Part shown: piece after piece, positions 8,136 to 18,427 of the stretch
Layout of the letters: each line of letters opens with the position of its first letter
How positions within the stretch are numbered: the stretch's first letter is position 1
Assembly (NCBI RefSeq): GCF_001434315.1
Contig: NZ_AZFE01000031.1
Location: 306,440-370,439 of the forward strand
Direction: 5' to 3'
DNA length: 64,000 bases
Source: Paucilactobacillus oligofermentans DSM 15707 = LMG 22743
Lineage (GTDB): Bacteria; Bacillota; Bacilli; Lactobacillales; Lactobacillaceae
The notes under the pieces: model-generated
Told to the model about the DNA's origin: nothing
What the model saw: the letters and a program-made list of their open reading frames with translations, nothing else
Database searches by the model: none
Made by a program: the position numbers and the translations under genes

Positions 8136-8173
8136 AAAAAAAATATCGTCAGCCAGATACTAGCTGAACGATA
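8136..8173 (-). terminator. Terminator of the ABC-2 exporter operon
   Basis: An inverted repeat (8144-8153 / 8163-8173, one bulge) is followed on the minus strand by a run of U. It lies after the permease stop at 8199. Confidence 0.8.
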
Positions 8174-8198
8174 CTTTAACTAACTATTTAACCCGATT

Positions 8199-9452
8199 TT
8201 ATAATTTCTTCCGTTCTGCGCGCATAATTGAAATTGTGCTCCGGATTGATTTCCAAAAACCACTTTGATTATAGACCAGCACGTTACTTTTGTAAGCTTT
8301 AGCCGTAAACCAAGTAAATAATCCCAAAAAGATAACTGAAATCAAAATACTAATGATGGCATCCCCAATTGTAGCAAAACTCATTGCTAATCGAACTGGC
8401 ATCACCGATGGCCCAACAAAAGGTACATAACTGGCAATTTTGACCACTAAACTATCGCCACCTTGAGCTACTAATGCAAAGATATAGCCTAAAAGTCCCA
8501 GCATCGAGATTGGCATTACCGCTTGCTGGACCTGTTCTTGATTAGCCACTAATGAACCGGTTAAAGCTGCTAGGACAGAATAAGTAAGGACTGCAATTAT
8601 GAAGAAAATAATAAATATCAGTCCATTAATCGAGGTCAACACACTAAAATCAAAGTTTTGAACTAATGATTTTACAAGTTCCAAATTCATGATTGGATGC
8701 CAACCAACTAAAATAATTACCGCATATAACAACACATGAACTAACAACAATAGTAAAATCCCGGCTAATTTACCAAAAAATTGGGTTGTCGCATCGACTG
8801 ATGACAACAAAGTTTCCATGATTCTCGAACCTTTTTCGGTTGCAATTTCTTGTGCAATCATCGAACCATAACTCATAGTAAATACTAACATTAACACAGT
8901 GATTGAAAGTGCAATTAACCGATTACTCGTATTTGTTTTATCATTCTTAATCGCTGATTTACCGTCATTCACGGCCACTGTTTTGGTTGATAATCCTGCC
9001 GGTTTCAGTAAAGTCTGTACTTGATCCGCATTCAAATTAAGCTTACTAGCTTGGGCAGATACTTGTAACTGTGTAAGTACACTTTGAATTACTTTAGTTG
9101 AAACGGTTTTACCACCGTCTCGAATTTTCAACTTAGCATTAATCTGCCCATTCTGAACCGGCACTACCAGCACAGCATCTAATTTTTTATGATTCAAGGC
9201 TTTATCAGCTAAGGTTTGACTCTTAAAGTTTTTGACCTTTGTCGCTGGTAAAGATTTTGCTAACGTTTTGGTAATCGTGGGCGATGAACTAACTACCCCG
9301 ATGGTTGGATCATTATTTGAATTTTCAACTAAATGACCAATCCCAACCATAATACCCAATAAGACGATTGGTGAAATAACCAAGATAATCCATGCGGTAC
9401 TACGTACATTTTTCATAAAGACTTGTTTCATAATGATTACTAGCTTATTCAT
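8199..9452 (-). CDS. ABC-2 type exporter permease (NatB/YhaP-like)
   Basis: This protein of about 417 aa has one N-terminal membrane helix, a large extracytoplasmic domain (about 45-170), and then five to six helices at the C-terminal end. This is the layout of NatB/YhaP-type ABC-2 permeases implicated in Na+ or drug export. The sequence shows IATEKGSRIMETLLSS after the extracytoplasmic region, a recurrent family motif. ATG at 9452 overlaps the stop of the ATPase gene by eight bases and has GGTGA upstream, so translation is probably coupled. The substrate cannot be decided from sequence. Confidence 0.85.
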   Translation of the reverse strand: MNKLVIIMKQVFMKNVRSTAWIILVISPIVLLGIMVGIGHLVENSNNDPTIGVVSSSPTITKTLAKSLPATKVKNFKSQTLADKALNHKKLDAVLVVPVQNGQINAKLKIRDGGKTVSTKVIQSVLTQLQVSAQASKLNLNADQVQTLLKPAGLSTKTVAVNDGKSAIKNDKTNTSNRLIALSITVLMLVFTMSYGSMIAQEIATEKGSRIMETLLSSVDATTQFFGKLAGILLLLLVHVLLYAVIILVGWHPIMNLELVKSLVQNFDFSVLTSINGLIFIIFFIIAVLTYSVLAALTGSLVANQEQVQQAVMPISMLGLLGYIFALVAQGGDSLVVKIASYVPFVGPSVMPVRLAMSFATIGDAIISILISVIFLGLFTWFTAKAYKSNVLVYNQSGFWKSIRSTISIMRAERKKL

Positions 9453-10341
9453 CACGTTCACCAACTTTCATTCGGAAAATTTCATCTAAGGTTGGTGCTT
9501 GTTGACTAAACTCTGGAATATAGCCATTTTTCGTTGCTGCTGTAAAAATCGTTTGGCCCACTTCTGGCGATTTCAGCATTAATTCAAACCGATTTCCATC
9601 TTGCTTAATTTTTTCAACGCCCTCAAAACTAATTAGTTCATCCCGAGTTAATTGTGATTCGATCATTAACTTAATTCGCCCATATGAATTACGAATTTCG
9701 TCAACTGTCCCATTAAGGACCGTTTTACCATTTTTCAACATAATTAATCGATCTGATAAGGCTTCCACGTTAGCCATATCATGACTAGAATAAATAATAC
9801 AGGCACCCGAATCACGCATCATATTAATTCCATCTTGTAATAAACTTGCATTGACTGGATCTAAACCAGAAAATGGTTCATCTAAAATAATCAACTTAGG
9901 CATGTGAATTAAAGTGGTAATTAATTGGATTTTTTGTTGGTTTCCCTTACTTAAATCCTTTAATTTATCAGATTTTTTCCCTTTTACTTGAAATCGATCA
10001 AACCATTTATCTAGTTGTGCATCAACATCTTTAGCTTTCATCCCCCGTAATTGGGCAAAATACGAGATTTGTTGGTCAACGCGCATTTTAGGATATAAAC
10101 CACGTTCTTCTGGTAAATAACCCAAGATATCGTAATCTTTATTTGTCAATGGATGCCCATCCCACAAAATATCGCCTTGATCTGCCGTAATAAAATTAAG
10201 AATCATCCGAAACGTGGTGGTCTTCCCCGCTCCATTTTGACCAATTAAGCCCATAATTTCACCTGGACGAACTGTAAACGATTCATTATCAACCGCCACC
10301 ATCGAACCAAATGTTTTTGTTAATTTGTTAACCTCTAACAT
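9445..10341 (-). CDS. ABC exporter ATP-binding protein (NatA/YhaQ-like)
   Basis: This 298-aa ATPase shows Walker A GQNGAGKTT (about 34-42), a Q-loop region with LPEERGLYPKM, the signature LSKGNQQ, Walker B LIILDEPFSGLD and an H-loop (SSHDM). A C-terminal accessory domain (about 215-298, DUF4162-like) follows, typical of NatA/YhaQ-type exporters. It is the first gene of a two-gene operon with the overlapping permease. An extended -10 (TGGTATACT, minus strand near 10376-10384) lies upstream of a GGAGGGG ribosome binding site. Confidence 0.9.
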   Translation of the reverse strand: MLEVNKLTKTFGSMVAVDNESFTVRPGEIMGLIGQNGAGKTTTFRMILNFITADQGDILWDGHPLTNKDYDILGYLPEERGLYPKMRVDQQISYFAQLRGMKAKDVDAQLDKWFDRFQVKGKKSDKLKDLSKGNQQKIQLITTLIHMPKLIILDEPFSGLDPVNASLLQDGINMMRDSGACIIYSSHDMANVEALSDRLIMLKNGKTVLNGTVDEIRNSYGRIKLMIESQLTRDELISFEGVEKIKQDGNRFELMLKSPEVGQTIFTAATKNGYIPEFSQQAPTLDEIFRMKVGERDE

Positions 10342-10375
10342 TGTTAACCCCTCCTACTAATTTACCATTGGACAA

Positions 10376-10384
10376 AGTATACCA
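10376..10384 (-). promoter_or_regulatory. Extended -10 promoter of the ABC-2 exporter operon
   Basis: Minus-strand TG-G-TATACT is an extended -10 element; no good -35 is visible, as is allowed for this type. Confidence 0.5.
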
Positions 10385-10396
10385 TATCCACAATCT

Positions 10397-10447
10397 AAAA
10401 AAAAAATGCCCACAACGATTAAACATTACAGCTAATCATTGCAGGCA
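10397..10447 (-). terminator. Terminator of the YtrA-like ABC operon
   Basis: A 15-bp stem (10407-10421 / 10433-10447, with G-U pairs on the minus strand) is followed by a long U-run (10397-10406). Confidence 0.85.
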
Positions 10448-10464
10448 CATTAAAATTTAGTTTT

Positions 10465-11271
10465 TTAAATACTACGTGGGTCAGTTTCGACCCATTTTTT
10501 CAGTAAGAACACGTTGATAAATGAAATGAAAATCACGGCAATGGTGAAATAACCCGAAGCCATCAGCATCGATGCTGCAGCAGTATTAGCCACATCAGCT
10601 TTATCTAAACTAGTAGTGAATTCAACAAATAAATTATTACTTACATTACTGATATAACCAGCAATTTTAAGAACAACAAATGATACTAACACATACAAAA
10701 TTACTCGATAAATTTTTTCATGTAACGTTGGTAAAAAAGTACTAATTGATTCAACAATCAAATGAATCAAGGTTACAAAAATCCAGATAAAGATGACCAT
10801 AATAAAGATCAATAAAATTGCTGAAAAAATAACTTGATATGGAAATTTAGCCTCACTAAGTGTTTTTACAATCTCATCTAAATACTTAAAACTACTGATC
10901 AATCCACTAATATTGAAAATCAATAATAACAAGACTTGTGCAATTCCAAAATAAAGATAATTTAAAAATACTGAGCCAAGATTAGCTAGATAAAATTTAG
11001 AACTCGAAACTGGAATTAGTCGATAAAAGTTACGAGTCCAAACTCGTTCTTGGCGAACCGTTAACATAAAAAACATAATGACTGAAGCAAAGAATGAAAT
11101 AGTAAACGTAATTGCAAAAATCCCTGCACTGAACGACGAGCCTTTACTACTACTAAAAAATGCTAATACAACACCGGTAAGTAAGGCAACAACTTCCATA
11201 GAAACGAAAGTATTCACCACACGAACTTTATCTCGAAATAAAGCTTTCGTTAATTTATTGAAACTAATCAT
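10465..11271 (-). CDS. ABC transporter permease-like membrane protein of YtrA-type operon
   Basis: This 268-aa protein has about six to seven hydrophobic segments (for example about 25-45, 55-80, 103-130, 150-178, 192-212 and 240-262) and no recognised catalytic motif, so it is the membrane partner of the ATPase immediately upstream. ATG at 11271 is chosen because AAGGAGG (11281-11287) lies nine bases upstream; it overlaps the ATPase stop by eight bases. Homologous GntR-ABC operons in Bacillus (ytr) respond to cell-wall antibiotics. Export, lipid-II sensing or resistance are all possible here. Confidence 0.8.
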   Translation of the reverse strand: MISFNKLTKALFRDKVRVVNTFVSMEVVALLTGVVLAFFSSSKGSSFSAGIFAITFTISFFASVIMFFMLTVRQERVWTRNFYRLIPVSSSKFYLANLGSVFLNYLYFGIAQVLLLLIFNISGLISSFKYLDEIVKTLSEAKFPYQVIFSAILLIFIMVIFIWIFVTLIHLIVESISTFLPTLHEKIYRVILYVLVSFVVLKIAGYISNVSNNLFVEFTTSLDKADVANTAAASMLMASGYFTIAVIFISFINVFLLKKWVETDPRSI

Positions 11272-11977
11272 TGTCGTTTTCCTCCTTATAAAAGCTTTCA
11301 TAGTATTCTTCAATACTTTGATTATATTCTTCACGGATTTTGTCGGCTGCTATCTGGTTAACAACCGTTCGATCTTTAATAATAATTACTTGATCTAACA
11401 AGTTTGCAATATCACTAACATGATGATCACTGACAATGACTGATGCATTGTCTGGCATCCAGGTTAGAATATTTTCGATAATCTTTTTACGTTTCATACT
11501 ATCAATTCCATCAAAAGGTTCATCAAGTAGATATAATCTTGCGCGTCTTGCTAAAGTAATTGAAATTACAAAGTTACGACGCATTCCTTTTGATAACTGG
11601 CTCAGTTTTTGTTTTAAATTTAGATCAAAGTTTTTGGCTAATAAATTAAAATTAGTCATACTAAATTCAGGATAAATTGAATCGTAGAACTTTGCCAAAT
11701 CTCCCATACGGGCATCGTTACTAGCGCCAGATAATTGTTCACTGAAACTAACCATGCCTTTAATCGTCGTTTTATCAACTTCACCGTCCAAAATAATACT
11801 TCCTTGATAGTTAGTTGCTGCTCCAGCAATCAACCGCATTAATGTAGTTTTCCCAGCGCCGTTGTCACCTAACAATCCAATAATCGAGCCCGTCGGAATC
11901 GTCAGTGAAACATCCGATAACAGCACCCGCATATTACGTTTATAAGTTAGTTGGTCAATTACTAATAAATTATCCAT
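11264..11977 (-). CDS. ABC transporter ATP-binding protein of YtrA-type operon
   Basis: This 237-aa ATPase has Walker A GDNGAGKTT (about 37-45), signature LSKGMRR, Walker B LYLLDEPFDGID and an H-loop SDHH. It lacks a C-terminal accessory domain, unlike the ATPase at 9445. It overlaps the GntR gene upstream by eight bases and the permease downstream by eight bases, so the three are translationally coupled. Its expression should be controlled by the GntR protein through the palindrome at 12369-12392. Confidence 0.9.
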   Translation of the reverse strand: MDNLLVIDQLTYKRNMRVLLSDVSLTIPTGSIIGLLGDNGAGKTTLMRLIAGAATNYQGSIILDGEVDKTTIKGMVSFSEQLSGASNDARMGDLAKFYDSIYPEFSMTNFNLLAKNFDLNLKQKLSQLSKGMRRNFVISITLARRARLYLLDEPFDGIDSMKRKKIIENILTWMPDNASVIVSDHHVSDIANLLDQVIIIKDRTVVNQIAADKIREEYNQSIEEYYESFYKEENDND

Positions 11978-12347
11978 TATCTTGTTCCTTTCTTTGTCCT
12001 ATATAGGTCGTCAAGTATTCTAGAACTTCATCTGGTGAAACTTGTAACGCCGTTAAATTGTTATACATTACTTCAATTTGTTCTTCAACTACATGTCGTT
12101 TTAATGCAAATAATTTTTCCATATCCGTGGTCACAAAATTTCCTTTCCCCCGCTGAGTTACAATGATTCCCTCTTCAACTAATTCGCTGATTGCCCGTTG
12201 AATCGTGTTAACATTAACTGTTAAATCAACTGCCAACTGGCGAACTGCAGGTAACTTATCCCCTGGATTTAAGTGTTCAATAATGATTTCTTTATAAAGG
12301 TACTTTTTTATTTGGTAGTAAATTGGTACTTTGTCGTCAAACTGCAT
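11970..12347 (-). CDS. GntR-family regulator, YtrA subfamily
   Basis: This 125-aa protein has a GntR winged helix (about 10-75; PIYYQIKKYLYKEI, LPAVRQLAVDL, VNVNTIQRAISEL) and only a short helical tail of about 45 residues for dimerisation, which defines the YtrA subfamily. These repressors control an adjacent ABC operon and are relieved by cell-envelope stress. Length and operon position both fit. An almost perfect palindrome with AGTGTA/TACACT ends lies in its own promoter, as known for B. subtilis YtrA. Confidence 0.9.
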   Translation of the reverse strand: MQFDDKVPIYYQIKKYLYKEIIIEHLNPGDKLPAVRQLAVDLTVNVNTIQRAISELVEEGIIVTQRGKGNFVTTDMEKLFALKRHVVEEQIEVMYNNLTALQVSPDEVLEYLTTYIGQRKEQDNG

Positions 12348-12368
12348 AGTCTTCAGCCTCCTTTCACT

Positions 12369-12418
12369 AGTGTATTAGTTTACTATTACACTATAATATA
12401 GATTGATTTAGATTGCAA
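12369..12418 (-). promoter_or_regulatory. Promoter with YtrA-type operator
   Basis: On the minus strand -35 TTGCAA (12413-12418) and -10 TATAGT (12390-12395) are 17 bp apart. The dyad AGTGTA-12-TACACT (12369-12392) is nearly palindromic throughout (10 of 11 bases per arm) and starts within the -10. The B. subtilis YtrA site is recalled as AGTGTA/TACACT with a 13-bp spacer, so the spacing differs by one. Confidence 0.8.
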
Positions 12419-12430
12419 GACTTATACTAA

Positions 12431-12474
12431 AAAACATCTACTAAACCAAATAATTTGGTTTAGTAGATGTTTTT
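12431..12474 (-). terminator. Terminator of the purine operon
   Basis: A near-perfect stem of about 19-20 bp (12431-12450 / 12455-12474) has T-rich flanks on both sides. It follows the purD stop on the minus strand. Confidence 0.9.
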
Positions 12475-12482
12475 AATTGTAT

Positions 12483-13739
12483 TTATTTATATGCTTTATC
12501 GCCGATGTCACGGCGATATCTCAACCCATCAATCGACTGTTGATCTAGCCATTGATAAATTTTATCCTGGGCACTTTCAACACTATTAGCATGCGTCACC
12601 AAACTTAAAATTCGTCCACCCGAGCTGACTAAGGTATCATCAACTTGCTTAGTACCAGCAAAATCGACTTGAATATCTGTTGGAGTTTCTAAAAAGCGAC
12701 TCAAATTCACTCCCGAACCAGAGCTCTGCGGATATGCCTTAGATGCTACACCCACACAAAGATAGGTTTGATCTGATTGCCATTCAACTACTTGCAATTC
12801 ATGATTAAGTAATTTAATCAGTAATTCATAAAAATCGGTTTTTAGTTGTGGTAAAACTACTGAAGTTTCCGGATCACCAAAGCGAACATTAAATTCAATT
12901 ACTTTTGGTCCCGAATCAGTAGCAATTAAACCCGTATATAAAATCCCACAAAACGGATTACCTGCTGCCATCGTATTAACAATTGGCTGAATAATTGTAT
13001 CTAACGTCGCATCTCTAATTTCTTGGCTAATTTGTGGTACCGGACTATACGCACCCATTCCACCCGTATTTGGTCCTAAATCACCATCATAAGCTGCCTT
13101 ATGATCTTGAGCTAATGGCATAGGAATTATCTGTGTACCATTCACAAACGTGAAAAAGGAAAATTCTTGTCCAATAAGAAATTCTTCGATCACAATTTCA
13201 TCAGCCGCAAATTTACTTTCACCCAACATTTCATGAACTGTGACGATTGCCATTTCATAATCAGTCGCAATTACAACCCCCTTACCAGCGGCCAAACCGT
13301 CTGATTTAATTACAATCGGATAGTCAACCTGGTTTAAATATGCAATAGCTTTGATTTCATCAGAAAAGTTTTGATATTCGGCGGTTGGAATCTGCGCGAT
13401 TTCCATCTGTTCTTTGGCAAAAGTTTTTGAGCCTTCTAGTCGCGCGGCATTTTTAGTTGGCCCAAATATTTTTAAATCAGCAGCCATAAAATAATCGACA
13501 ATTCCCGCTTGTAATGGAACTTCTGGGCCAACAACGGTTAAGTCAATGTGTTCTAGTTTGGCAAAATTAATTAATTCATCAAATGCCAACTCATCAATCG
13601 GTACTAGTTTCAAATTACTTGCTTGCATCCCTGGATTACCTGGAGCACAAAAAACCGTTTCTACGTGTTCACTTTTTAAAAATTGACGGCAAATGGCGTG
13701 TTCACGAGCACCACTACCAATAACTAATACTTTGGCCAT
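12483..13739 (-). CDS. purD: Phosphoribosylamine-glycine ligase
   Basis: This 418-aa ATP-grasp enzyme makes GAR from phosphoribosylamine, glycine and ATP, the second step of purine synthesis. The N-terminal domain begins KVLVIGSGAREHAI, and the ATP-grasp region shows KSDGLAAGKGV (about 145-155), GPNTGGMGAYSP and EFNVRFGDPET. Length is normal. It is the last gene of the pur operon, 39 bp after purH, and is followed by the operon terminator. Confidence 0.95.
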   Translation of the reverse strand: MAKVLVIGSGAREHAICRQFLKSEHVETVFCAPGNPGMQASNLKLVPIDELAFDELINFAKLEHIDLTVVGPEVPLQAGIVDYFMAADLKIFGPTKNAARLEGSKTFAKEQMEIAQIPTAEYQNFSDEIKAIAYLNQVDYPIVIKSDGLAAGKGVVIATDYEMAIVTVHEMLGESKFAADEIVIEEFLIGQEFSFFTFVNGTQIIPMPLAQDHKAAYDGDLGPNTGGMGAYSPVPQISQEIRDATLDTIIQPIVNTMAAGNPFCGILYTGLIATDSGPKVIEFNVRFGDPETSVVLPQLKTDFYELLIKLLNHELQVVEWQSDQTYLCVGVASKAYPQSSGSGVNLSRFLETPTDIQVDFAGTKQVDDTLVSSGGRILSLVTHANSVESAQDKIYQWLDQQSIDGLRYRRDIGDKAYK

Positions 13740-13778
13740 AATGAAAACTCCTGTATTTTTATCTCAAACCCGACTAAA

Positions 13779-15308
13779 TTAATGTCTAAAGTGTCTGCGA
13801 CCGGAAAAGACTAGTGCAATCCCATATTTGTTAGCATTATCAATTGAGTCTTGATCACGAATACTACCACCCGGTTCAACGATAGCTTTAATTCCGTGTT
13901 CAGCGGCAAATTCTACACTATCACCCATTGGAAAATAGGCATCGGATGCTAGTACGGCTTGGTCATACGTTTCAGCAGCTTCAGCTTGTTTAATTGCAAT
14001 TTGTGCAGAACCTACCCGATTCATTTGTCCGGCCCCAATTCCAAGTGTCATTTGATCCGTTGCCACAACAATCGAGTTACTTTTAACATGTTTAGCCACA
14101 ATTTGTGCAAACTCAAGGGCTTTTAATTCTTGTTCCGTAGGTTGTTTTTCTGATACCACTTTAAAATTAGCAATCGATTCATGAACTAAATCTTGTTCCT
14201 GACATAATAATCCACCCATAACTGAAACCGTTTCTAATGCTGTTTGAGGACGAGCATTAAAATCAACTGTCATTAATCGTAAATTCTTTTTCTTTGCCAA
14301 CATTTCAAAAGCATCATCATCAAAGCTAGGTGCAATAATCATTTCTAAAAATAAGACATGCATTTTTTCAGCCGTTGCTAAATCGACGTTCCGATTTAAA
14401 ATAATAATGCCTCCAAAGATCGAGGTACTATCTGCAGAGTATGCCCGATCCCAGGCCTGACCAATCTCAGTTCCTAACCCAATACCACATGGATTCATAT
14501 GTTTAACAGCGACCACAGCAGGTTCATCAAATTCCGCACTCATTCGTAAGCCCGCATCAGCATCTTTAATATTGTTAAACGACAATTCTTTTCCATGTAA
14601 TTGTTTTGCTTGCGTAATTGAAAATGCTTCGGGGAGTGCATCTTCATAAAAGGCAGCTTGTTGGTGGCTATTTTCGCCATAGCGTAAGGATTGAACTTTG
14701 TTATAAGTTAGGGTTAAACTTTCTGGAAATTCTTCATCAGCCCCTAAATATTGGGCAATTAAGGCGTCATATGCAGCGGTATGACGAAAAACATCTAACG
14801 CTAAATTACGCCGAAAGGCAAAATCATCTGAGCCATCATGAATCGCATTTAAAATATGATTATAATCAGTTGGTTTCACAACCGTAATTACATCAGCAAA
14901 ATTTTTAGCTGCCGCCCGCAACATACTTGGGCCACCAATATCAATTTGTTCAATGGCTTCTGGTTCCGTCACGCCTTCAGACTGAATCGTGGCTTTAAAT
15001 GGATAAAGGTTCACAGCGACTAAATCAACCGTATCAATATGATGATCTTTCAACGCTTGCATATGTTCTGGAACGTCACGACGAGCCAATAAACCAGCGT
15101 GAATTCGGGGATGTAAAGTTTTAACCCGTCCGTCCAGCATCTCTGGAAAATCAGTAATTTCTTCAACTGCTGTTACTTGAATCCCAGCGGCCTCGATTGC
15201 TTTTTTGGTGCCACCCGTTGAAACTAGCCGATATCCTAAGTTAGTTAATCCCTTTGCAAAGTCAACAATTCCCGTTTTATCTGAAACACTTAATAATGCT
15301 GTTTTCAT
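13779..15308 (-). CDS. purH: Bifunctional AICAR transformylase / IMP cyclohydrolase
   Basis: This 509-aa protein catalyses the last two steps to IMP. The N-terminal cyclohydrolase domain (about 1-195) has [15 protein letters not shown] and STGGTKKAI. The C-terminal transformylase domain contains the folate-site motif KHMNPCGIG (about 269-277) and ends GGSIRDQD...FSGRRHFRH. Length agrees with the family. It follows purN after 36 bp. Confidence 0.95.
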   Translation of the reverse strand: MKTALLSVSDKTGIVDFAKGLTNLGYRLVSTGGTKKAIEAAGIQVTAVEEITDFPEMLDGRVKTLHPRIHAGLLARRDVPEHMQALKDHHIDTVDLVAVNLYPFKATIQSEGVTEPEAIEQIDIGGPSMLRAAAKNFADVITVVKPTDYNHILNAIHDGSDDFAFRRNLALDVFRHTAAYDALIAQYLGADEEFPESLTLTYNKVQSLRYGENSHQQAAFYEDALPEAFSITQAKQLHGKELSFNNIKDADAGLRMSAEFDEPAVVAVKHMNPCGIGLGTEIGQAWDRAYSADSTSIFGGIIILNRNVDLATAEKMHVLFLEMIIAPSFDDDAFEMLAKKKNLRLMTVDFNARPQTALETVSVMGGLLCQEQDLVHESIANFKVVSEKQPTEQELKALEFAQIVAKHVKSNSIVVATDQMTLGIGAGQMNRVGSAQIAIKQAEAAETYDQAVLASDAYFPMGDSVEFAAEHGIKAIVEPGGSIRDQDSIDNANKYGIALVFSGRRHFRH

Positions 15309-15344
15309 CTTTTATATGCCCCTTATTCATTTTAATGTTTTCGA

Positions 15345-15926
15345 TTATGATAAATGTTTTTGTTCAATTACCTTACATAAACTATCAAAATATAACTGAT
15401 GTTCAACTCGATGAATTCTTGTTGCTAATGAATCAATATCATCCGTTGGTAAAACCTCTACAACCTGTTGAGCAATAATTGGCCCTGTATCAACACCGGT
15501 ATCAACATAGTGAACTGTCACTCCAGTTGATGTAACACCAGCAGCAAAGGCATCTTCAATCCCATGCCGACCTGGAAATTTAGGTAACATCGCTGGATGA
15601 ATATTAATAATTTGACCTGAAAAAGCACTCAATAAGACTGGTGAAACAATCTTCATATAGCCAGCCAATATGAGTAAATCCACCTTAAATTGGGCTAAAT
15701 AAGTTTCAATTGCTGTCTCATAATCATGTTTATCGTTGAACTCTTTTAATGTATGAGTCCAGACCGGAATCTTCGCTTCATGCGCCCGTTGCACGACTTG
15801 TGCCTCCGGATGATCACAAATTAAACTGATCACTTTAATTGGTAAGTCGCTGGCATTAATTTTTGCTATCAATGCAGAAAAATTAGTTCCCGTTCCCGAC
15901 GCAAAAATTGCTACATTAATCATCAT
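15345..15926 (-). CDS. purN: Phosphoribosylglycinamide formyltransferase
   Basis: This 193-aa enzyme transfers formyl from 10-formyl-THF to GAR. It shows the opening INVAIFASGTGTNF, the catalytic NIHPAMLPKFPG segment (Asn/His) and the HYVDTGVDTGPII segment with the catalytic Asp. It overlaps the purM stop by 11 bp, indicating coupling. Two adjacent ATG codons are possible starts; the second is better spaced from GGGAG. Confidence 0.95.
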   Translation of the reverse strand: MMINVAIFASGTGTNFSALIAKINASDLPIKVISLICDHPEAQVVQRAHEAKIPVWTHTLKEFNDKHDYETAIETYLAQFKVDLLILAGYMKIVSPVLLSAFSGQIINIHPAMLPKFPGRHGIEDAFAAGVTSTGVTVHYVDTGVDTGPIIAQQVVEVLPTDDIDSLATRIHRVEHQLYFDSLCKVIEQKHLS

Positions 15927-16956
15927 TTTCTCCCAGCAATTTCACTTGTTGTTCACCAACTAATTTTGACACTTGGCCAATTTGATAATACTCTTCATCA
16001 CCCAATAAACTAGTTACTTCTGCCAACTGATTAGTATGAATTGCCAACACCATTCCTAGACCCATGTTAAAAGTTTCGTATCGATCTTCGACTGATAATT
16101 CACCTTTATTAACTAGTAAGTCAAAAATTGGTTGGTGTTTCCAAGTACTTGTATCAATCTCAGCCTGTAAATCAGCAGGTAACATTCGTGGAACATTTTC
16201 TAATAGTCCACCGCCAGTAATGTGGGCTGCTCCCGCAATTAATCGCTGCTGTAATAATGGCTGCATTAGATTGACGTACAACTTAGTTGGCGTTAATAAT
16301 TCATCAATTAATTCACCATTTATTCCATCAACATGATCACTAAATTCAAATTCATTATCTTCAAATAAAATTTTCCGGACTAGTGAAAAGCCATTACTAT
16401 GTAGTCCGCTTGCTGGTAATCCCAATAAAATATCACCGGCTTGGACATTAGCCGGGTTCAATAATTGTCGTTTAGATGCTAGTCCCACCGCAAAACCAGC
16501 CAAATCAAAATGCCCTGGTTGATAAACACCAGGCATTTCTGCCGTTTCACCACCTAACAAGACAATTCCATTATCTTGGCAAACAGTTAGGATACGATTT
16601 AAAATAACATCAATTTGTTCAGGCTTAACTTCTGCTAGGGCCATATAATCCAAGAAAAATAATGGTAATGCCCCTTGTGCTAATAAATCGTTAACACACA
16701 TCGCAATTAAATCTTGACCAATCATATCAACTTTATCTGCCGCTGATGCCAATAAAACTTTCGTTCCAACACCATCACTGCCCGCAACTAAAACCGGCGT
16801 ATCAAGTTGACTATCGTCCATTTCATACATCCCCGCAAAACCACCTAATTGCCCAATCACATGGCCGTCTTGCTGCGACATTTTCTTTTTTAAGTTTTGA
16901 ACAACCTCATCCCCGGCAGCAATATTCACTCCGGCTCGTTCGTAAGCATTAGACAT
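15916..16956 (-). CDS. purM: Phosphoribosylformylglycinamidine cyclo-ligase (AIR synthetase)
   Basis: This 346-aa enzyme closes FGAM to AIR using ATP. It shows GGFAGMYE, the SDGVGTKVLLA nucleotide segment (about 59-69), GGETAEMPGVY and GGGLLENVPRML. It overlaps purF by eight bases and purN by eleven. Normal length. Confidence 0.95.
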   Translation of the reverse strand: MSNAYERAGVNIAAGDEVVQNLKKKMSQQDGHVIGQLGGFAGMYEMDDSQLDTPVLVAGSDGVGTKVLLASAADKVDMIGQDLIAMCVNDLLAQGALPLFFLDYMALAEVKPEQIDVILNRILTVCQDNGIVLLGGETAEMPGVYQPGHFDLAGFAVGLASKRQLLNPANVQAGDILLGLPASGLHSNGFSLVRKILFEDNEFEFSDHVDGINGELIDELLTPTKLYVNLMQPLLQQRLIAGAAHITGGGLLENVPRMLPADLQAEIDTSTWKHQPIFDLLVNKGELSVEDRYETFNMGLGMVLAIHTNQLAEVTSLLGDEEYYQIGQVSKLVGEQQVKLLGENDD

Positions 16957-18427
16957 TCGTATTGACCTCCTGCGATAAAGTTGCGGTTAATTCATGTTGA
17001 TCTGCCGTTTTAGGATATTCAAACGTGGCTTCATAATCGTAAAGTGGGGTTGGATATTCACCATCAAAATACGACACGCATAGACCATCATTTGGCGCTG
17101 CTTGGTTTAACCCAATTGATTTAATTAATCCATCTAAACTTAGGAAACTTAAAGCATCAGCTCCAATTTGTTCACGCATTTCTTCAATCGTGTAGTTGGC
17201 AGCCATTAATTCACGTGTGTGTTCGATATCAATTCCATAGAAACACGGATATTTCAGTGGTGGTGAAGCAATTAACAAGTGCACACTTTTGGCCCCGGCA
17301 TCGCGCAACATCTTAACAATATAAGTACTAGTAGTACCACGCACAATTGAATCATCAACTAAGGCCACTTTTTTACCTTCAACCACTGCTCGAACTGCGG
17401 ATAATTTCATTTTCACACCTTGTTCGCGCAATGCTTGGGTTGGTTGAATAAATGTCCGAGTACTGTATTGATTTTTTAATAATCCCATTTCATCTGGAAT
17501 TCCTAATTGTGAGGCTACTCCCGAAGCTGCCGACAATGAAGAATTCGGTACTCCCACAACAATGTCAGCATCAATTTTATTTTCTTGTGCTAACTGACGA
17601 CCCATTCGTTGTCGTGCTAAATGCACATTCACCCCATAAATATCAGAATCAGGTCGGGCAAAATAGATATATTCCATCGCACAAACGGCTAATTGTGTAT
17701 CCGTTGTATATTGACTAATTCGATAACCATCATCATCAATGACGATCAACTCACCTGGTTGCACATCCCGAATAAATTTTGCTCCCACAACATCTAATGC
17801 ACAAGTTTCACTAGCCACAATCCAAGCACCATTCTCTAATTGACCAATTGCTAATGGTCGAAAGCCATTGGGATCAAGAGCCGCATACAATGCATGATCC
17901 GTCAAAATTAAGTAAGCAAAGCCACCTTTAATCTGGCGTAAACTCGCGCTTAATCGATCTTCAAATTTTGCTTGTGGTTGTCGTTGAATCAAATGCATTA
18001 AAACTTCAGTATCTGAACTTGATTGAAAGATTGCGCCAGCTTGTTCTAATTCTAATCGCAAACTTACTGCGTTAGTTAAGTTACCATTATGAGCTAACGA
18101 GATATCATAATCCGTGTAGTGAAAATTTAAAGGTTGAATATTTTCAATTCCATTACTACCAGCCGTTCCATAACGAACATGTCCAATCCCAGCCGTTCCC
18201 ACTAATTCATCAATCGTTGATTGCTGATTAAAGACATCCGCCAATAAGCCAATTCCCTTGTGACTGACTAGTTTGCCATCATCATTACGCACAACAATTC
18301 CCGCACCTTCTTGACCACGATGTTGTAAGCTATGAAGGCCAAAATAAGTTCGTTGCGCCGCTTGAGTATCACCCCAAACTCCAAAGATGCCACATTCTTC
18401 ATTTAAGCTTTTTACTTCATTTGCCAA
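16949..18427 (-). CDS. purF: Amidophosphoribosyltransferase
   Basis: This committed-step enzyme makes phosphoribosylamine from PRPP and glutamine. The start is placed at TTG 18427, seven bases after AAGGAGG, giving 492 aa with an 11-residue propeptide (ending NEE) before the catalytic Cys12 (CGIFGVWG); upstream in-frame codons overlap the ribosome binding site. The Ntn glutaminase domain ([10 protein letters not shown]) is followed by the PRPP motif [12 protein letters not shown]. It overlaps the purL 3' end by 16 bases. Confidence 0.95.
   Translation of the reverse strand: MANEVKSLNEECGIFGVWGDTQAAQRTYFGLHSLQHRGQEGAGIVVRNDDGKLVSHKGIGLLADVFNQQSTIDELVGTAGIGHVRYGTAGSNGIENIQPLNFHYTDYDISLAHNGNLTNAVSLRLELEQAGAIFQSSSDTEVLMHLIQRQPQAKFEDRLSASLRQIKGGFAYLILTDHALYAALDPNGFRPLAIGQLENGAWIVASETCALDVVGAKFIRDVQPGELIVIDDDGYRISQYTTDTQLAVCAMEYIYFARPDSDIYGVNVHLARQRMGRQLAQENKIDADIVVGVPNSSLSAASGVASQLGIPDEMGLLKNQYSTRTFIQPTQALREQGVKMKLSAVRAVVEGKKVALVDDSIVRGTTSTYIVKMLRDAGAKSVHLLIASPPLKYPCFYGIDIEHTRELMAANYTIEEMREQIGADALSFLSLDGLIKSIGLNQAAPNDGLCVSYFDGEYPTPLYDYEATFEYPKTADQHELTATLSQEVNTNV

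Noticed and set aside
16746..16952. Opposite-strand open frames inside the purine, phosphoketolase and transporter genes
   Set aside because: They have no ribosome binding sites, no recognisable motifs, and are frame shadows of clear genes.
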